A stretch of 64,000 nt of DNA from the NCBI GenBank assembly GCA_023438245.1, contig JAEXRD010000063.1:31371-95370 (forward strand). Reading direction: 5' to 3'. Origin of the DNA: Pseudomonadota bacterium. Lineage in GTDB: Bacteria; Desulfobacterota; Desulfovibrionia; Desulfovibrionales; Desulfovibrionaceae. Below the pieces are notes generated by a model, which worked only from the letters and a program-made list of their open reading frames with translations, was not told the origin of the DNA and ran no database searches. The position numbers were made by a program, and so were the translations under genes. Within the stretch, counting starts at the first letter, position 1. Each line of letters starts with the position of its first letter. Of this stretch, positions 12,401 through 21,139 are shown piece by piece.

Positions 12401-14867
12401 TTTCCGGGTTCACCTCGCGCTGGTTCAGGAACCGGGCGCGCTGGTAGCTCTCCAGCGCGGCCTCCAGGTGCCCGCGCTCGCCGTGCACGGTCTCCAGCAC
12501 CTCCTCGATGTAGCCCAGGGTCTGGTGGAAGTACTCCACCTGGCCGTTCTTCAGGATGGCCCGGCGGATAAGGTCGCGGGCCTCCATGAGCGGGGCCTTG
12601 CCGTCCAGGTAGGTCAGCGCCAGGCCTGTGGAGTAGAGCAGCGTGGCGTCGCCGGGCTTGGCGGCGAGCTTGCCGCGGTATTCGGCCACGGTGGCGGGGA
12701 TGGTGCGCAGCACGGAGGCGGCGCGGATCATGCCCCGGTGCGCGGGCACGAAGTCCGGGTCGTCGCGCAGCAGTCCGGCGAAGATGGCGCGCGCCGAGGG
12801 CACCTCGCCCACGCGCAGCAGGTAGTCGCCCGCGGCCACGGACTTGCGCAGGTGCGCGGCCTTGGCCAGGCGGTAGATGCGGTCCTCGTAGGGCCTGCCC
12901 GCCATTTCGGTCTCGTACAGGTCCAGCGCCTGGTGGAAGCGCTCCTCGCGGTACAGGATTTCGGCCAGGGCCATGCGCGCGGCGGCGGCCTGGGTGGAGG
13001 TATGGGTGGCGGCGAGCGCGCCCTGCCTGGCCTCCAGGGACTGGCGATAGGCGTCCTTGGCCTTGGACCACTCGTCGGCGGCGTAGTACACGTCTCCGGC
13101 GCGGTTCAGCGCGCCCAGCGAGAGCTTGGGCAGCTGGTTCCGATACTGCTCGCTGACCAGCAGCAGCGCCTGGGCCTGGTCCTCGAACTTCTTGCCAACG
13201 GAGTTCTGGGAGCGGTCCAGCACGCGGGCCACGGCCTGGTCGGCCCAGGGGCTGTCCGGGTGCTCGGAAATGACGCGGGCGTAAAGCGGCAGCAGGGCCT
13301 GGCCCTGGCCGATTCTCCCGTATGTTTCGGCCTTGAGGTACAGCGCCTCGGCGACCTGCTCCGGGGTGGGGCCGGGCTTGGCGAGGAGCGCGTCCAGCAG
13401 GCGGATGGCCTCCAGGAGCGAGCCCGAATCCTTGCCGCGTTCCTGCATCAGCCGGGCCTGCTCGATGCGCGCCTGGGCGCTGACTTGGGGGTCGGGGCTG
13501 AACCTGGCCAGGGTTTCCAGCTTGGCCAGCGTGGCGGAAAGGGCCCCGGCGCGGGCCTTGTCGTTGATGGCACCGATGCGCGCGGCGCGGCCGTCCAGCA
13601 GCACAAGGCGGATCTGCGCCAGCCCGGCCTCGGGGTTGTGGGCGGTGGCGGCGGAGGCGGCGTACGCCTTGCGGGCCGCCGCGGCGATGTTCAGGGCCTC
13701 GTACTGCCTGCCTTGGGCCAGCAGCGCCCGTGCGGCCACTGCTCCGGATCCTCCGGAGACCTCGGCGGCGCGCCCGTAGGCTAGCGCGGCAAGCGGGCGG
13801 TCCACGGGCACTTGCGCGGCCAGCTCGTCGGCCAGGGCCAGCAGCTCCGGGGCGCTGCGCGAGGGGATTTCGCCCTCGGGCGGCAGGCTCCAGACATTGG
13901 CCACTGCTCCGCGAGAGGACAGGTACAGCAGCGCGCCGGGCACGGGCGTGGGCTCCAGCGTGGCCCCGCGCGCCGGGGTGAGCGCCGTGGCCTTGCCTGC
14001 GCCTTCGACAGGTGCGCTGGCCAGCACGGAGAGCGTGAACAGGTCGGCGCGGGCCCCCTGGTCCTGGAGGGCATAGGGCACCGTGGAGTAGACGATGCTC
14101 TTTCCATCGGGCGTGAAGCGCGGTGAGCCCTCAGGCAGCAGGCCGCCCGTGAGCCGCACCAGCCTGCCGCCGGGCAGGCTCATGACGTAGACGGCCGGGA
14201 AGCCGCCGCGCGCGGACACGAAGGCCAGGCGCATGCCGTCGGGCGAGAGCGCCGGGGAGCTGGCCTCGCCGCCGGTGTCGATGGTCTGGGGCTTGGCTTG
14301 GGCGGAAGCGAGCGAAAGCGCCACGATGTGGGAGGATGCCTCGCCGCTGGAGCGCTGCTGGAAGTACAGGGTCTTGCCGTCGGGGCTGAACACGGGCGCG
14401 GCGTCCTCGGTGTCGCGCCCGGTGAGCTTCCTGGGCTGGGCGTCCGGCTGGCGCAGGTCCAGCAAGTACAGGTCGCCCTTGACGTCGTCCTCCGCGCCGA
14501 TGAAGGCCACCATGCCGCCGTCAGGCGTGAGCGCGGGCGAGAGCCTGTCGGCCAGGGCCGGGGCCAGCCGACGCGGCAGCACGGGCAGGGCCGGATCCAG
14601 CGGCCTGAGCCACAGCTCGGCGTAGCCGCCGCGCACGCTGGTGTAGGCCAGCCACTTGCCGTCGGCGCTGGCGTCCATGTGCTGCACGGCGCCGGTCTCG
14701 AAGGTCACCTGCGCGGGCTGGTTCACGTCCAGCTTGCGCGGGGCCTGGCGCATCGCCGCCGGGCGCATGGCGTCCTGAATCATTTGAGCGGGCGTCTGGG
14801 CAAGGGCCGCGTGCGCGCACAGCAGCCCAAGCAGCGCCGCGACCAGCAAGCGGGCCGGGGCGTTCAT
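6417..14867 (-). CDS. Giant exported beta-propeller / TPR / double-CHAT protein
   Basis: A 2816-residue protein with a signal peptide (cleavage near LCAHAALAQ). Residues ~40-330 hold five TolB/PD40-type propeller blades, each with a PDGK- or ADGK-like turn. A very long TPR region follows to ~1500. Residues ~1605-1865 resemble a CHAT domain that has lost its catalytic residues. A second TPR array leads to a canonical C-terminal CHAT (caspase/separase-like) domain, ~2500-2816. Its dyad is visible: HMAAHGEF with H2683 and LSACQTGLG with C2729. Known CHAT domains are Cys proteases activated by partner contacts through their TPRs. This one should act in the periplasm or beyond. It is the last gene of a three-gene operon and its ATG overlaps the stop of the DUF1318 lipoprotein gene. 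The substrate is unknown. Confidence 0.9.
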   Translation of the reverse strand: MNAPARLLVAALLGLLCAHAALAQTPAQMIQDAMRPAAMRQAPRKLDVNQPAQVTFETGAVQHMDASADGKWLAYTSVRGGYAELWLRPLDPALPVLPRRLAPALADRLSPALTPDGGMVAFIGAEDDVKGDLYLLDLRQPDAQPRKLTGRDTEDAAPVFSPDGKTLYFQQRSSGEASSHIVALSLASAQAKPQTIDTGGEASSPALSPDGMRLAFVSARGGFPAVYVMSLPGGRLVRLTGGLLPEGSPRFTPDGKSIVYSTVPYALQDQGARADLFTLSVLASAPVEGAGKATALTPARGATLEPTPVPGALLYLSSRGAVANVWSLPPEGEIPSRSAPELLALADELAAQVPVDRPLAALAYGRAAEVSGGSGAVAARALLAQGRQYEALNIAAAARKAYAASAATAHNPEAGLAQIRLVLLDGRAARIGAINDKARAGALSATLAKLETLARFSPDPQVSAQARIEQARLMQERGKDSGSLLEAIRLLDALLAKPGPTPEQVAEALYLKAETYGRIGQGQALLPLYARVISEHPDSPWADQAVARVLDRSQNSVGKKFEDQAQALLLVSEQYRNQLPKLSLGALNRAGDVYYAADEWSKAKDAYRQSLEARQGALAATHTSTQAAAARMALAEILYREERFHQALDLYETEMAGRPYEDRIYRLAKAAHLRKSVAAGDYLLRVGEVPSARAIFAGLLRDDPDFVPAHRGMIRAASVLRTIPATVAEYRGKLAAKPGDATLLYSTGLALTYLDGKAPLMEARDLIRRAILKNGQVEYFHQTLGYIEEVLETVHGERGHLEAALESYQRARFLNQREVNPENAANLDQNVGNIHFLLGQYAQAFEEYRKRLESKVAFDNEETEIVFYQRLGMAAFQARERDMPIEAFKKSLELVERRIQPKYASEVFGRINKQVFDRILTPALGRKDMKDVKDVAERAKALALRQSELNNRLFEASTSPVGPPPDPTWGKYVSTVQGLLSEQERIVGDCAPLVVEDREAMLQTLAVMAGKVREALGFPPRFVQLRAELNDRLGLAYQEAGRWAEARQCFEKALEMNTALGLNRNLAANQRSVAYAAFMEAGLSSGRERERLLDLSEQGFRRVPELVKQYGVTDKRDGGRGKGLINIGLDVAVDKASASQAAYGFSAEQEIRVAEAFLSRIATERGRPVRALGLVERQLETYGGGLGKVEPQDAFGAALLLHRAGLIQAGLAREDEAFARFRRSAELALELRNPLSASLNVADMAALLVRLPVDSKDFAPRLAELRRLEARAGESLRRNPGSPGSLSAPGFHNLMAAQELALADRVANLAGRDAETAALRMDLLRRAGEHLADGLAFFKPVTQPSRRALALQAALRLNQAELSQRLGEDSPRTANLQAALELSTKGLLPSFSWRALAGLGRYPEALAALQALPLDELGCGPGEILGAFAPLVASRLDAGKGEDAYNLLERLGELERVNQMARLGVAAPTDAERALLRRTGLRLLSLRDMEARLAKARDAEKADLSLRLEQEREILRRELGQDRAALPGVARLGASEGEQDWLAMLFGLSAEISATADTLVAVGDSAMAASIRARHVELSARLAALRKEATSTAAKLDAPGALGLFLPLPGEAMDVMESLPKGTSALRLAALPGAEGMRWAGIRLDADSVKSVSLGTGPAPVLPPLAAGERRLLLFEHPGALPAQTWAQASGGALSGSYLARSIKARKPFRRNIAFLSGQMAVPKGFAVVPAQGEATPPVQTLVANPPARLLEQAPTRQDQLPVRFLAIGPDTAAKGAEPQSLASLVPALRDVSLAVLAKAAPADLPLTAQFLSLYGVPSVLASTSPAPALEPFLATYAESSASDARTAPWLLLGDPGLDAKGAAQFATAQFAKYVRTGMEASRAGRHEQALGLLENALRVARSSDQFKKHLPDLLAACRESAYGAGQFDKSLAYAGELAQLLSKAQPDSPAHAEALMRLGLVQARLEQYPQAVKSLEQASEMLANLELAPREIEALTNLGVVLENAVQYDRALAKFQGAMNLTRKSGTKELLARQYMSIGRIHDLRLSQYGQARAAYGEALSLYTALGRKADMAQAQLDIGRTARLMGSFAEADDRYAQALKLVQGDKAQARLRGRIELEQAGNAWQQARFQQAFDLTRGVQKGAEQNGWVQDQVMARNTSGLLWWSLGDHERALRELEAALPLARSLRIRQDEVATTLNNRGLVERDMGQHEKALKTLGEALTIDRAIRSRWAIAYDLRNIAQTYVRMGDAKKALPLLDEAIAIVESTGNRINHAKLLLARGEALLQLGDSDKARASFAQAETLARDMGLRDSLWRALHGQARLDIAAGRREQARALLDKAVETIEGMRAELKVDQLKDGFIADKSVVYEDLVTLLADMGDVAGAFRTAERSRARNLIDLLGNQKRSPRSKEDKALYERIDAVRARLHEQEALLAGAKAQAEREVYERGVKRLQDEYRDTLLDIQAKRPDIASLVSVQPLSLPDVQKLLEPGVGLVAYYVTASEVMAWVVTPQGAELTRTRIGRDTLGKMVLTYRRMLQNLEPADTHSRELNDLLLSPVLPRLAGVKELGIVPHGALHTLSFASLGDGQQYLIDRFPLFQLPSASVFRFTLERRQAGRNTSVLAVGNPDLRDQSLELPFAEREVGAIGWNYPNMTALTRERATKAWITQNIGRFGIIHMAAHGEFDPVNPLFSALKLVGNKKEAEGDLEAAEIFDLKVNADLIVLSACQTGLGKVTSGDEVQGMNQAFLYAGTHALVSSLWRVSDISTAMLMKQFYREYQDRPKAESLRRAMLHVKNRYPHPGYWGAFTLTGDYR

Positions 14868-15466
14868 CGCTTCACCGTCCAGTTGCCGTCCGATGCCTGG
14901 AGCCTGTCGCCGGGCTTGGCCGTATCCGCCGCCAGCTTGGCGAACACCGCGCGCACCTTGGGCAGGTCGGCCTGGGTCAGGTTGGGGTTGGTCTCCACCG
15001 CGCGGCGCATGACCACCTCGCGGGCGCGGTTGACCTCCGCGAGCACGGCCTGGAACTCCTGGTCCCGGTAGCGCGCGGCGAAGTCCTTCAAGTCCTCCGG
15101 GGCCTTGTCGCGGCTGATGCCGAAGGCCTTGAGCAGGCCCTGGTTGTCCTCGCCCGCCCAGCCCAGGCGCTTGAACGCGTCCACGTCGTCGGCGTGGAAG
15201 CTGAGCACCTGCATGGCGGCCACGGCGTCCTGCTTCTCGCGGCTGACCCTGGGCGGGGTCTGGATGCGGCCCAGCGGGTCCACGCCGCGCACCGAGGCCA
15301 CGAGCAGCGTCTCCTCGGACAGGGAATTGTAGGAGCCCAGGATCTGGTTCTCCAGCGAGGTGCGCTCGCTGGCCACGTTGACCTTCACTTCGGCCAGGGT
15401 GCAGCCGGTGAGGGCGGAGCCGGAAATGGCGGCGAGGACGAATGCGGCGGCGGCAATGCGTTTCAT
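14864..15466 (-). CDS. DUF1318 / YdbL-like lipoprotein
   Basis: A 200-residue lipoprotein with a lipobox ending LTGC. A short segment after the Cys (TLAEVKVNVASERTSLENQI) recalls small YnbE-type lipoproteins. The C-terminal ~70 residues look like DUF1318/YdbL: an NRAREVVMRRA helix, a LAADTAKPGDRLQ segment and the terminal DGNWTVKR, which parallels the GINGKWLKK ending of E. coli YdbL (recalled, not searched). In E. coli, YdbH, the lipoprotein YnbE and the periplasmic YdbL cooperate in phospholipid transport between the membranes. Here the lipoprotein and YdbL parts seem to be one polypeptide. The start has AAGGAG upstream and overlaps the stop of the YdbH-like gene, and its own stop overlaps the CHAT gene start. 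The family call is moderately sure; the fusion reading is inference. Confidence 0.65.
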   Translation of the reverse strand: MKRIAAAAFVLAAISGSALTGCTLAEVKVNVASERTSLENQILGSYNSLSEETLLVASVRGVDPLGRIQTPPRVSREKQDAVAAMQVLSFHADDVDAFKRLGWAGEDNQGLLKAFGISRDKAPEDLKDFAARYRDQEFQAVLAEVNRAREVVMRRAVETNPNLTQADLPKVRAVFAKLAADTAKPGDRLQASDGNWTVKR

Positions 15467-18400
15467 GGCGTTGCTCCTTGCGCTGGGGCGGTTCTGGAAA
15501 GGTTGAGCGACCCGAAGCGCCCGGCCTTGTTCTGCTGGCCGGACTGCGAGGGATCGCGGCAGATGCTTGTGGCGGAGACGAGGTCCAGCATGTCCAGCAG
15601 GGCCGGAACGGGCTTGAGCGCCGGGCCGAGCTGGCTCTTGATGGGCAGGTTGGCCACGGACAGGCGGTCGATGGGCGGGATGTCCAGCCGGAAACCCTTG
15701 ACCTCCACCTGGCCGGAAAGGCTCAGGTTGCCGTAGGCGATTCGCAGGTTCAGGTTGCGCGGATAGCCGATGCCCATGAGCCTGCGCTGCTGCACGATGG
15801 TCTCGTTGGCCTCGTCCGGGTCCAGGGCGTACAGGGCGCGCTCCAGCGTGCGCGGGCCCACCTTGGTGATGTCCGCGCTCAGGTTCATGCGCGTCAGCAG
15901 GGCCTCCGGGTCCTGCGTGAGCGGCAGGCGCAGGCTCACCCGGCCGGACAGCTCGGCCTGGTCGCCGAGGTCCTTTTCCGCACGGCCCGGCAGCATGCGG
16001 GCGGTGTCGATGCCGGTGAAGGCGCAGGAGGCGTCCAGCGTGTAGGCCCCGGAGCCGCCGGTGATGGCCGCGCGGCCCAGCACGTTGCCCCCGAACAGGC
16101 CCAGGCGGAAGGACTGCACGGCGGGCAGCGGTCCGGAGGTGTCCAGCGCCAGGGCGAAGTCGCGCAGGGAGAGCGGCAGCGGGCCGGAGCGCAAGTCCAG
16201 CGCGGCGAAGGCCAGCGCCCCGCTGCGCCGGGCCTGGGCGTCGTACAGCGTGCGCAGCCCGAAATCGCTGGCCGGGGAGAGCGGCGAGGAAGGGCCGGGG
16301 AAGAGGTCGAAGACCTGCTCGGAGAGCGGGGCGACGGCATCCTGGGCCCCCGCGCCGGGGCAGGCCAGGCCGGGCCGCAGGGCGTAGCGGCGGCGCAATG
16401 AGAGGTCGCTGGTGAGCCCCGTGAGGGCGAGGTCCGGTCCCAGCCGCAGGTCCAGGCCCGGGCTGCGCAGGCGCGCGCCCAGCGTCAGGCTGCGGCCACC
16501 GGCGAGGCGGACGTCCGCCGCGACCTCGACGCCGCCGCGCCCGGACACGCCCGTGTCCGAGACCTGGGGCAGGGCGTCCAGGCTGCTCGTGAGGCTGAAC
16601 GAGCCCGTGGCGTCCACGCGTTCCAGCGCCGTGGCCAGCCTGTCGCCGCCGACCGCAGGGCCGTCGAGCAGGGCGTCGAGCTTGTCCAGGGTGAGCGAGA
16701 GGTTCTCGGAGAGCTTGAAGCCCTCCAGCGTGAGCATCTGCGCCACCTGCGCCGAGCGCAGGCCCTGCTGCGCGGCATTGAGCGTGAACAGGCCCGAGGC
16801 GGGCTTGCGCAGCCTGCCCACGCCCGGCAGCTCGTCCATGGGGCCGAAGGCCAGGGTGCCGCTGGCGGAGGATTCCACAAGCCCCTGGCTGGTGGCCAGG
16901 CGCAGCGGGCGCGGCGTGGAGAGCCCGCGCAGGCGCAGGGTCTCGGGCTTCTGGCCCGGTTTGGCGGCCAGCGGAAGGTCCAGGGACAGGGCATTCAGGG
17001 TCAGTGTGGCCTCGGCCTTGTGCAAGAAATCAAGGGACTTGAGCCGTGTCGAAAGGGGGGCGTTGTTCGCGGACGGGAACGGGCCGGGCAGCGTCCCCTG
17101 GACATTCCAGTCCAGCCCCAGCGCGCCCGAGGCCTTGGTGCGCTGCGGCAGCACTGCGGCGAGCAGCGGCGCGAGCTTGTCGGCGTCCAGGGAAAGCGCG
17201 CCCGTGGAGGCGAACTGGCGGGACTGCGAGAGGTTGGCTGACACCTTGGCCTGCGCGGCCTGCCCGATGCTCGTCTCCAGCCGGGCTTCGCCGAGGGAAG
17301 GGGCGAGCTTTCCTGCGGAATCCCGGGCCAGGGCGACGCCGTGCGCGCTGGCCTGAAAATGGACGGGAAGCTCCACGGCGGGCCTGCCCGAGCGCAGCAG
17401 CCGCAAGCCGGGGATGTCCGCGCGGGAATCGTCCACGGTGAGTGCAAGGCGCTGCTCGGGCGGAAGCTCCAGCGTGAGGTGCTGGGCCTTGGTGATGCCG
17501 GGCGCGGAGAGCAGTCCCGCCACCTCGAACCCCGTGGCCGCGGAGGCCATGTCCACGGTGAAGCGCCCGGCTAGCCCGAACAGGGCAGCGCTGGTGAGCC
17601 GAATGTCCTCGCCGTTGACGGACAGGCGCGAGAGTTCGGCGTGGCGCATGGCGACGGTCTTGGGGCCGGTGAGCCGCACCCCGTCGATGTTGGCCGTGAT
17701 GTCGATGCTGGCCGAGCCGGGAGCGTTCTCGGGCAGCGAGGCGTCGAGCTTGTCCAGGCGCAGTTCCACTCCGCCGACCGAGATGCGCGACGTGGCAGGT
17801 CCGGCCTGCACGCCACGGGCGCTCAGGACCAGCTCGCGGGCCTCGGCCTTGAGGGCTGGGGCAGTGCCTGGTGCGTCGGAGAGCCGCAGCGCGGCCAGGA
17901 TCGGGCCGGAATCCAGCCGGGCAGCTGCGAGCTTCACATCGGCGGGGAGCAGGGCGCGCATGGGGCGCAGCATGTCGCCCAGGTCGAGCCGGAGGGTGTC
18001 CACGCGCAGGGTGAACTCGGGCCGGGCGTCGGAAATGCCTGCGCCCCGGACCAGCCAGGAGGCCTTGCTCGCCTCCTGTATGGAGAGCGCTCCCGGCATC
18101 TCCAAGGTTCCGGAGGCCAGGTCCAGGCCCGCCTCCTGCATCAGGCTCAGGTTCAGCGGGCCGATGGAGCGCGGGCCAAGCGGGCCGCCGGAAAGCGCCA
18201 GCGCATCCGCCGTGAGCACGAGGTTGGCCGACAGCGCGTCCTGGCCCTTGAGCGAGGCCAGCGTTGTCAGCGCCACGCGCCCCTTGGCGGCGGGAGAGCC
18301 CGGGGGCAGCAGCGGGGCGAAGGCCGTGCCGAGCGCCTCCAGGTCCACCGCCAGCACGGACTTCAGGCCCGTGGACAGCGAGCCGGAAACGTCGAGGTCC

Positions 18401-19167
18401 AGCCCGGTGGTGCGCAGCCGCGCGGCCAGCTTGGCCGCACCGGGCCGCAGCAGCCGCTGGCCGTCCACGAGTTCCGAGACCTCGGCCTGGAAATCCAGCG
18501 GAGGAAGCGGGGCATCGCCCACCGTCGCATTGGCGGCGAGCGCGAGCCGCACCGGATTCCTGCGCAGGCCCGGCGCCTCAAGCGTGATCTGCGGCACCTG
18601 GACGCGGAGCGGCTTGCCGCCGGAGGCGATGAGCGCCGTGGTGTCGCGAATTGTGGCGCTCAGCCGGAGATCACCAGAAAAATGGATGGGTTGGAGCGCC
18701 TGTCGCAGCGCTTCCAGGCCCTGCTTCAAGGTCTGGGCGGGCGGCAACTCCTGTGTTGGCGGGGCGGCGGGTGGGGCGGAAGGGCTGTGGCGCACGCGCA
18801 GGCCGGAGAGGTCCAGGCTCGCCCAAATCTTGCGGCCCCACACGGAATCGAAGCCGAAATCCAGGCGCAGGGAGGCCAGGGCGCACAGGAAACCGGGGTC
18901 ATCGATGTCGCCTGAGCCGATGCGCAGCCCGTCCACGGCGAGGCCGTCGCTCCAGGTGAAGTGAATGCGCTCAAGGGTCGTCGCGCGGCCCGTGGCGGCC
19001 TGGATTCTGGCGGCCAGTTCCCTGCGCGCGAAGTCGGAGCTGACGAGCGCGGGCAGCGCGGCGGCGAAAAGCCCCACAAGCAGCAGGCAACCCGCCAGGA
19101 TCAGCGCGGTAGCCTTGAGCCAGCGAAGGGAGTGGGGGCGGGGGTTTTGGGACGCGGGTTCCGTCAT
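15463..19167 (-). CDS. YdbH/AsmA-like inter-membrane bridge protein
   Basis: A 1234-residue protein with one N-terminal transmembrane anchor (~residues 15-40) and then ~1190 residues of repetitive, beta-rich sequence with many short alternating hydrophobic strands. This is the pattern of AsmA-clan proteins (TamB, YhdP, YdbH) that form hydrophobic grooves spanning the periplasm. Assignment to the YdbH branch relies on the adjacent DUF1318 lipoprotein gene, the same pairing as in enterobacteria. E. coli YdbH is shorter, about 880 residues. A longer in-frame reading from 19398 exists, but the ATG at 19167 has AAGGAAG upstream and is followed directly by the anchor. It is first of three overlapping genes, so all three should be made together. 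Role inferred: phospholipid transfer to the outer membrane. Confidence 0.72.
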   Translation of the reverse strand: MTEPASQNPRPHSLRWLKATALILAGCLLLVGLFAAALPALVSSDFARRELAARIQAATGRATTLERIHFTWSDGLAVDGLRIGSGDIDDPGFLCALASLRLDFGFDSVWGRKIWASLDLSGLRVRHSPSAPPAAPPTQELPPAQTLKQGLEALRQALQPIHFSGDLRLSATIRDTTALIASGGKPLRVQVPQITLEAPGLRRNPVRLALAANATVGDAPLPPLDFQAEVSELVDGQRLLRPGAAKLAARLRTTGLDLDVSGSLSTGLKSVLAVDLEALGTAFAPLLPPGSPAAKGRVALTTLASLKGQDALSANLVLTADALALSGGPLGPRSIGPLNLSLMQEAGLDLASGTLEMPGALSIQEASKASWLVRGAGISDARPEFTLRVDTLRLDLGDMLRPMRALLPADVKLAAARLDSGPILAALRLSDAPGTAPALKAEARELVLSARGVQAGPATSRISVGGVELRLDKLDASLPENAPGSASIDITANIDGVRLTGPKTVAMRHAELSRLSVNGEDIRLTSAALFGLAGRFTVDMASAATGFEVAGLLSAPGITKAQHLTLELPPEQRLALTVDDSRADIPGLRLLRSGRPAVELPVHFQASAHGVALARDSAGKLAPSLGEARLETSIGQAAQAKVSANLSQSRQFASTGALSLDADKLAPLLAAVLPQRTKASGALGLDWNVQGTLPGPFPSANNAPLSTRLKSLDFLHKAEATLTLNALSLDLPLAAKPGQKPETLRLRGLSTPRPLRLATSQGLVESSASGTLAFGPMDELPGVGRLRKPASGLFTLNAAQQGLRSAQVAQMLTLEGFKLSENLSLTLDKLDALLDGPAVGGDRLATALERVDATGSFSLTSSLDALPQVSDTGVSGRGGVEVAADVRLAGGRSLTLGARLRSPGLDLRLGPDLALTGLTSDLSLRRRYALRPGLACPGAGAQDAVAPLSEQVFDLFPGPSSPLSPASDFGLRTLYDAQARRSGALAFAALDLRSGPLPLSLRDFALALDTSGPLPAVQSFRLGLFGGNVLGRAAITGGSGAYTLDASCAFTGIDTARMLPGRAEKDLGDQAELSGRVSLRLPLTQDPEALLTRMNLSADITKVGPRTLERALYALDPDEANETIVQQRRLMGIGYPRNLNLRIAYGNLSLSGQVEVKGFRLDIPPIDRLSVANLPIKSQLGPALKPVPALLDMLDLVSATSICRDPSQSGQQNKAGRFGSLNLSRTAPAQGATP

Positions 19168-19321
19168 GGCGCTTCCTTGCACTGCGCAGGCGCTACGGCA
19201 TTTTCGACGTAGCGACATTTTGCAGCAATACCCGTGCGCTGGCAACCGATATGTACCGGAACGCTGGCCTGAGTCTTGCTTAATGGCTGCGGACCATACC
19301 TGCGTCAAAGGAGTCAGCCGC

Positions 19322-21085
19322 GTGTCTGGAAAACTGTCCGCCTTAAAATTAGCTTTTGTCTTCGGATTGTTAGGGGCAACTTCTGGCCTCCTGCTCATCC
19401 TGCTCAGCGGAATGGGTGATGCTGCGCTGCAAGCGTCTGGGGCTTCTGATTTACAAAAATGTATTTTGAACTATGCGTGGCTGTTCGGTGGCGCCCTGTT
19501 TGTCATTTCGATGGGAATTGCAGCGGGTATTGTTGTGGCGGATAAGGCCGTCGCGAAGGCAATGCAACAGCCCGTGAACGCACTCTTATCTGAAGCTGTC
19601 GCCCTTGGTGCGGGGCGGTCCGAAACGCTGTCTGACAATTCTGTCGATCCCGTTGCCGCACTTGATCTTGCTGTCAAAATCGTAGGTCAGCGCAAGGCCG
19701 AGGGCGTGGCGTTGCTGGCCAAGATCGCCGGGCTGGAGTCCGACGTGGCCAAGGCCCAGGCGCGGATACCCGAGGTTCGCGAACAGGCCGAGGAATCGCG
19801 CCGCAGCGGGCTTTTGTCGGCCTCGCGCACCCTCGGCAAGTCCATCGAGGGCATTCACGGGGCCAGCGAGAACCTCATGGCCCTGTCGCGCAACGCCCGG
19901 GGCGGCGCGCAGGAGCAGCAGAACCTTGTGGGGCGCGTGGCCTCGGTCATGGACGAGTTCAACTCCGCCGTGGGCCAGATGAGCGCGCGCTCCTCCGACG
20001 CCGTGCTCCAGGCCCAGCAGGCCCAGGACAAGGCCCGCTCCGGGGCGCAGGTGGTGGAGCAGACCGTGGAGGCCATCCGCCAGGTGGAGCGCAAGGCCGA
20101 GGACCTGGCCGCCGTGGTGCGCGACCTGGGCAGCCAGGCCATGGCCGTGGAGAAGATCATGGAGGTCATCAGCGACATCGCCGACCAGACCAACCTGCTG
20201 GCGCTCAACGCCGCCATCGAGGCCGCCCGGGCCGGTGACGCCGGGCGCGGTTTCGCCGTGGTGGCCGACGAGGTGCGCAAGCTGGCCGAAAAGACCATGG
20301 GCGCCACCCGCGAGGTGGCCCAGCGCATCGAGGGCATCCAGAAGGGCGTGGAGCGCACCGGCCAGGACATGCGCGAGACCGCGGAGAAGGTCGACCAGGC
20401 CGTGAACCTGGCCCAGACCTCCGGCGCGTCGCTGGTGGAGATCGTGGACCTTGCCGGGCACACGGCGCGACACATCGACGGCATCGCCAGCGACGTGAAC
20501 CGGCAGGCCGACATGAGCGCGCAGATCAGCACCATCGTCAGCAAGGTCAGTGAGATATCCGAGTCGAGCCACGAGGGCGCGCAGAACTCCATGGACGCGG
20601 TGGACGGGCTGCTGGAGCGCGTGGTGGCGCTGGAGTCCATGAATTCCGTGTTCCAGCTCATCGGCGATGGCGGGGTGCAGCGCCTTGTGGAGGCCATGGC
20701 CTCATCGCCCGAAGTGTGCTCCATGAGCCGCGAGACCGTGGAAAAGGCCATGGGCGAGGCCCTGCGCGCCAACCCGGCCATTGAGCTTTTGTACGCCACG
20801 GACAGGTCCGGCCGCCAGTTCATCTCCAACATGGGCCGCAGCGGAATAGGCATCAAGGCCGACGCCTCGGCCGTGGGCAAGGACTGGTCCGGCAGGCCCT
20901 GGTTCAAGCAGCCCATGGCGCTCGGCGGCACTGTGGTGTCCGATGTCTATGTCTCCAGCGCCACGGGCGAGAACTGCATCACCGTGTCCACGCCGATCTA
21001 CGGCGACGAGAATGTGATGCAGGGGCTGCTCGCCGCGGACATCAACCTCGGCAAGGCGCTGCAGAACGGAAGCAGGACCTGCTAG
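19322..21085 (+). CDS. Methyl-accepting chemotaxis protein with C-terminal PDC/Cache-like sensor domain
   Basis: A 587-residue chemoreceptor. It has two transmembrane segments (~10-30 and ~50-75) with only a short loop between them, so there is no periplasmic sensor domain. A long coiled-coil signalling domain follows, with the conserved hairpin tip ([20 protein letters not shown], ~288-307). The last ~140 residues are not part of the MCP coiled coil. They look like a single Cache/PDC sensor ([10 protein letters not shown], then [20 protein letters not shown]), which would sit in the cytoplasm. The start is a GTG at 19322 with AAAGGAG eight bases upstream; an ATG at 19283 has no comparable site. 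The first ~370 bases are visibly less GC-rich than the rest of the gene. A strong terminator follows. The ligand is unknown. Confidence 0.88.
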   Translation: MSGKLSALKLAFVFGLLGATSGLLLILLSGMGDAALQASGASDLQKCILNYAWLFGGALFVISMGIAAGIVVADKAVAKAMQQPVNALLSEAVALGAGRSETLSDNSVDPVAALDLAVKIVGQRKAEGVALLAKIAGLESDVAKAQARIPEVREQAEESRRSGLLSASRTLGKSIEGIHGASENLMALSRNARGGAQEQQNLVGRVASVMDEFNSAVGQMSARSSDAVLQAQQAQDKARSGAQVVEQTVEAIRQVERKAEDLAAVVRDLGSQAMAVEKIMEVISDIADQTNLLALNAAIEAARAGDAGRGFAVVADEVRKLAEKTMGATREVAQRIEGIQKGVERTGQDMRETAEKVDQAVNLAQTSGASLVEIVDLAGHTARHIDGIASDVNRQADMSAQISTIVSKVSEISESSHEGAQNSMDAVDGLLERVVALESMNSVFQLIGDGGVQRLVEAMASSPEVCSMSRETVEKAMGEALRANPAIELLYATDRSGRQFISNMGRSGIGIKADASAVGKDWSGRPWFKQPMALGGTVVSDVYVSSATGENCITVSTPIYGDENVMQGLLAADINLGKALQNGSRTC

Positions 21086-21108
21086 CGGTCTCGGCACATG
21101 GGAAAGCG

Positions 21109-21137
21109 AAGGCCCCGGAGCGATCCGGGGCCTTTTT
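21109..21137 (+). terminator. Rho-independent terminator after the MCP gene
   Basis: An 11-bp perfect stem (AAGGCCCCGGA / TCCGGGGCCTT) closes on a GCGA tetraloop and is followed by a T run. It ends at the stop of the convergent sodC gene, so it may also serve that gene weakly. The CGGAGCGATCCG core is identical to that of the terminator at 36193. Confidence 0.9.
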
Positions 21138-21139
21138 CG

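Noticed and set aside
19230..19260. Sigma-28-like site upstream of the MCP gene (CAAT-N15-ACCGATAT)
   Set aside because: Only two of four bases match in the -35 and six of eight in the -10; too weak to list as a promoter.
15463..19398. Longer start for the YdbH-like gene at 19398
   Set aside because: It would add 77 residues without a ribosome site in front of the transmembrane anchor and overlap the divergent MCP coding sequence.
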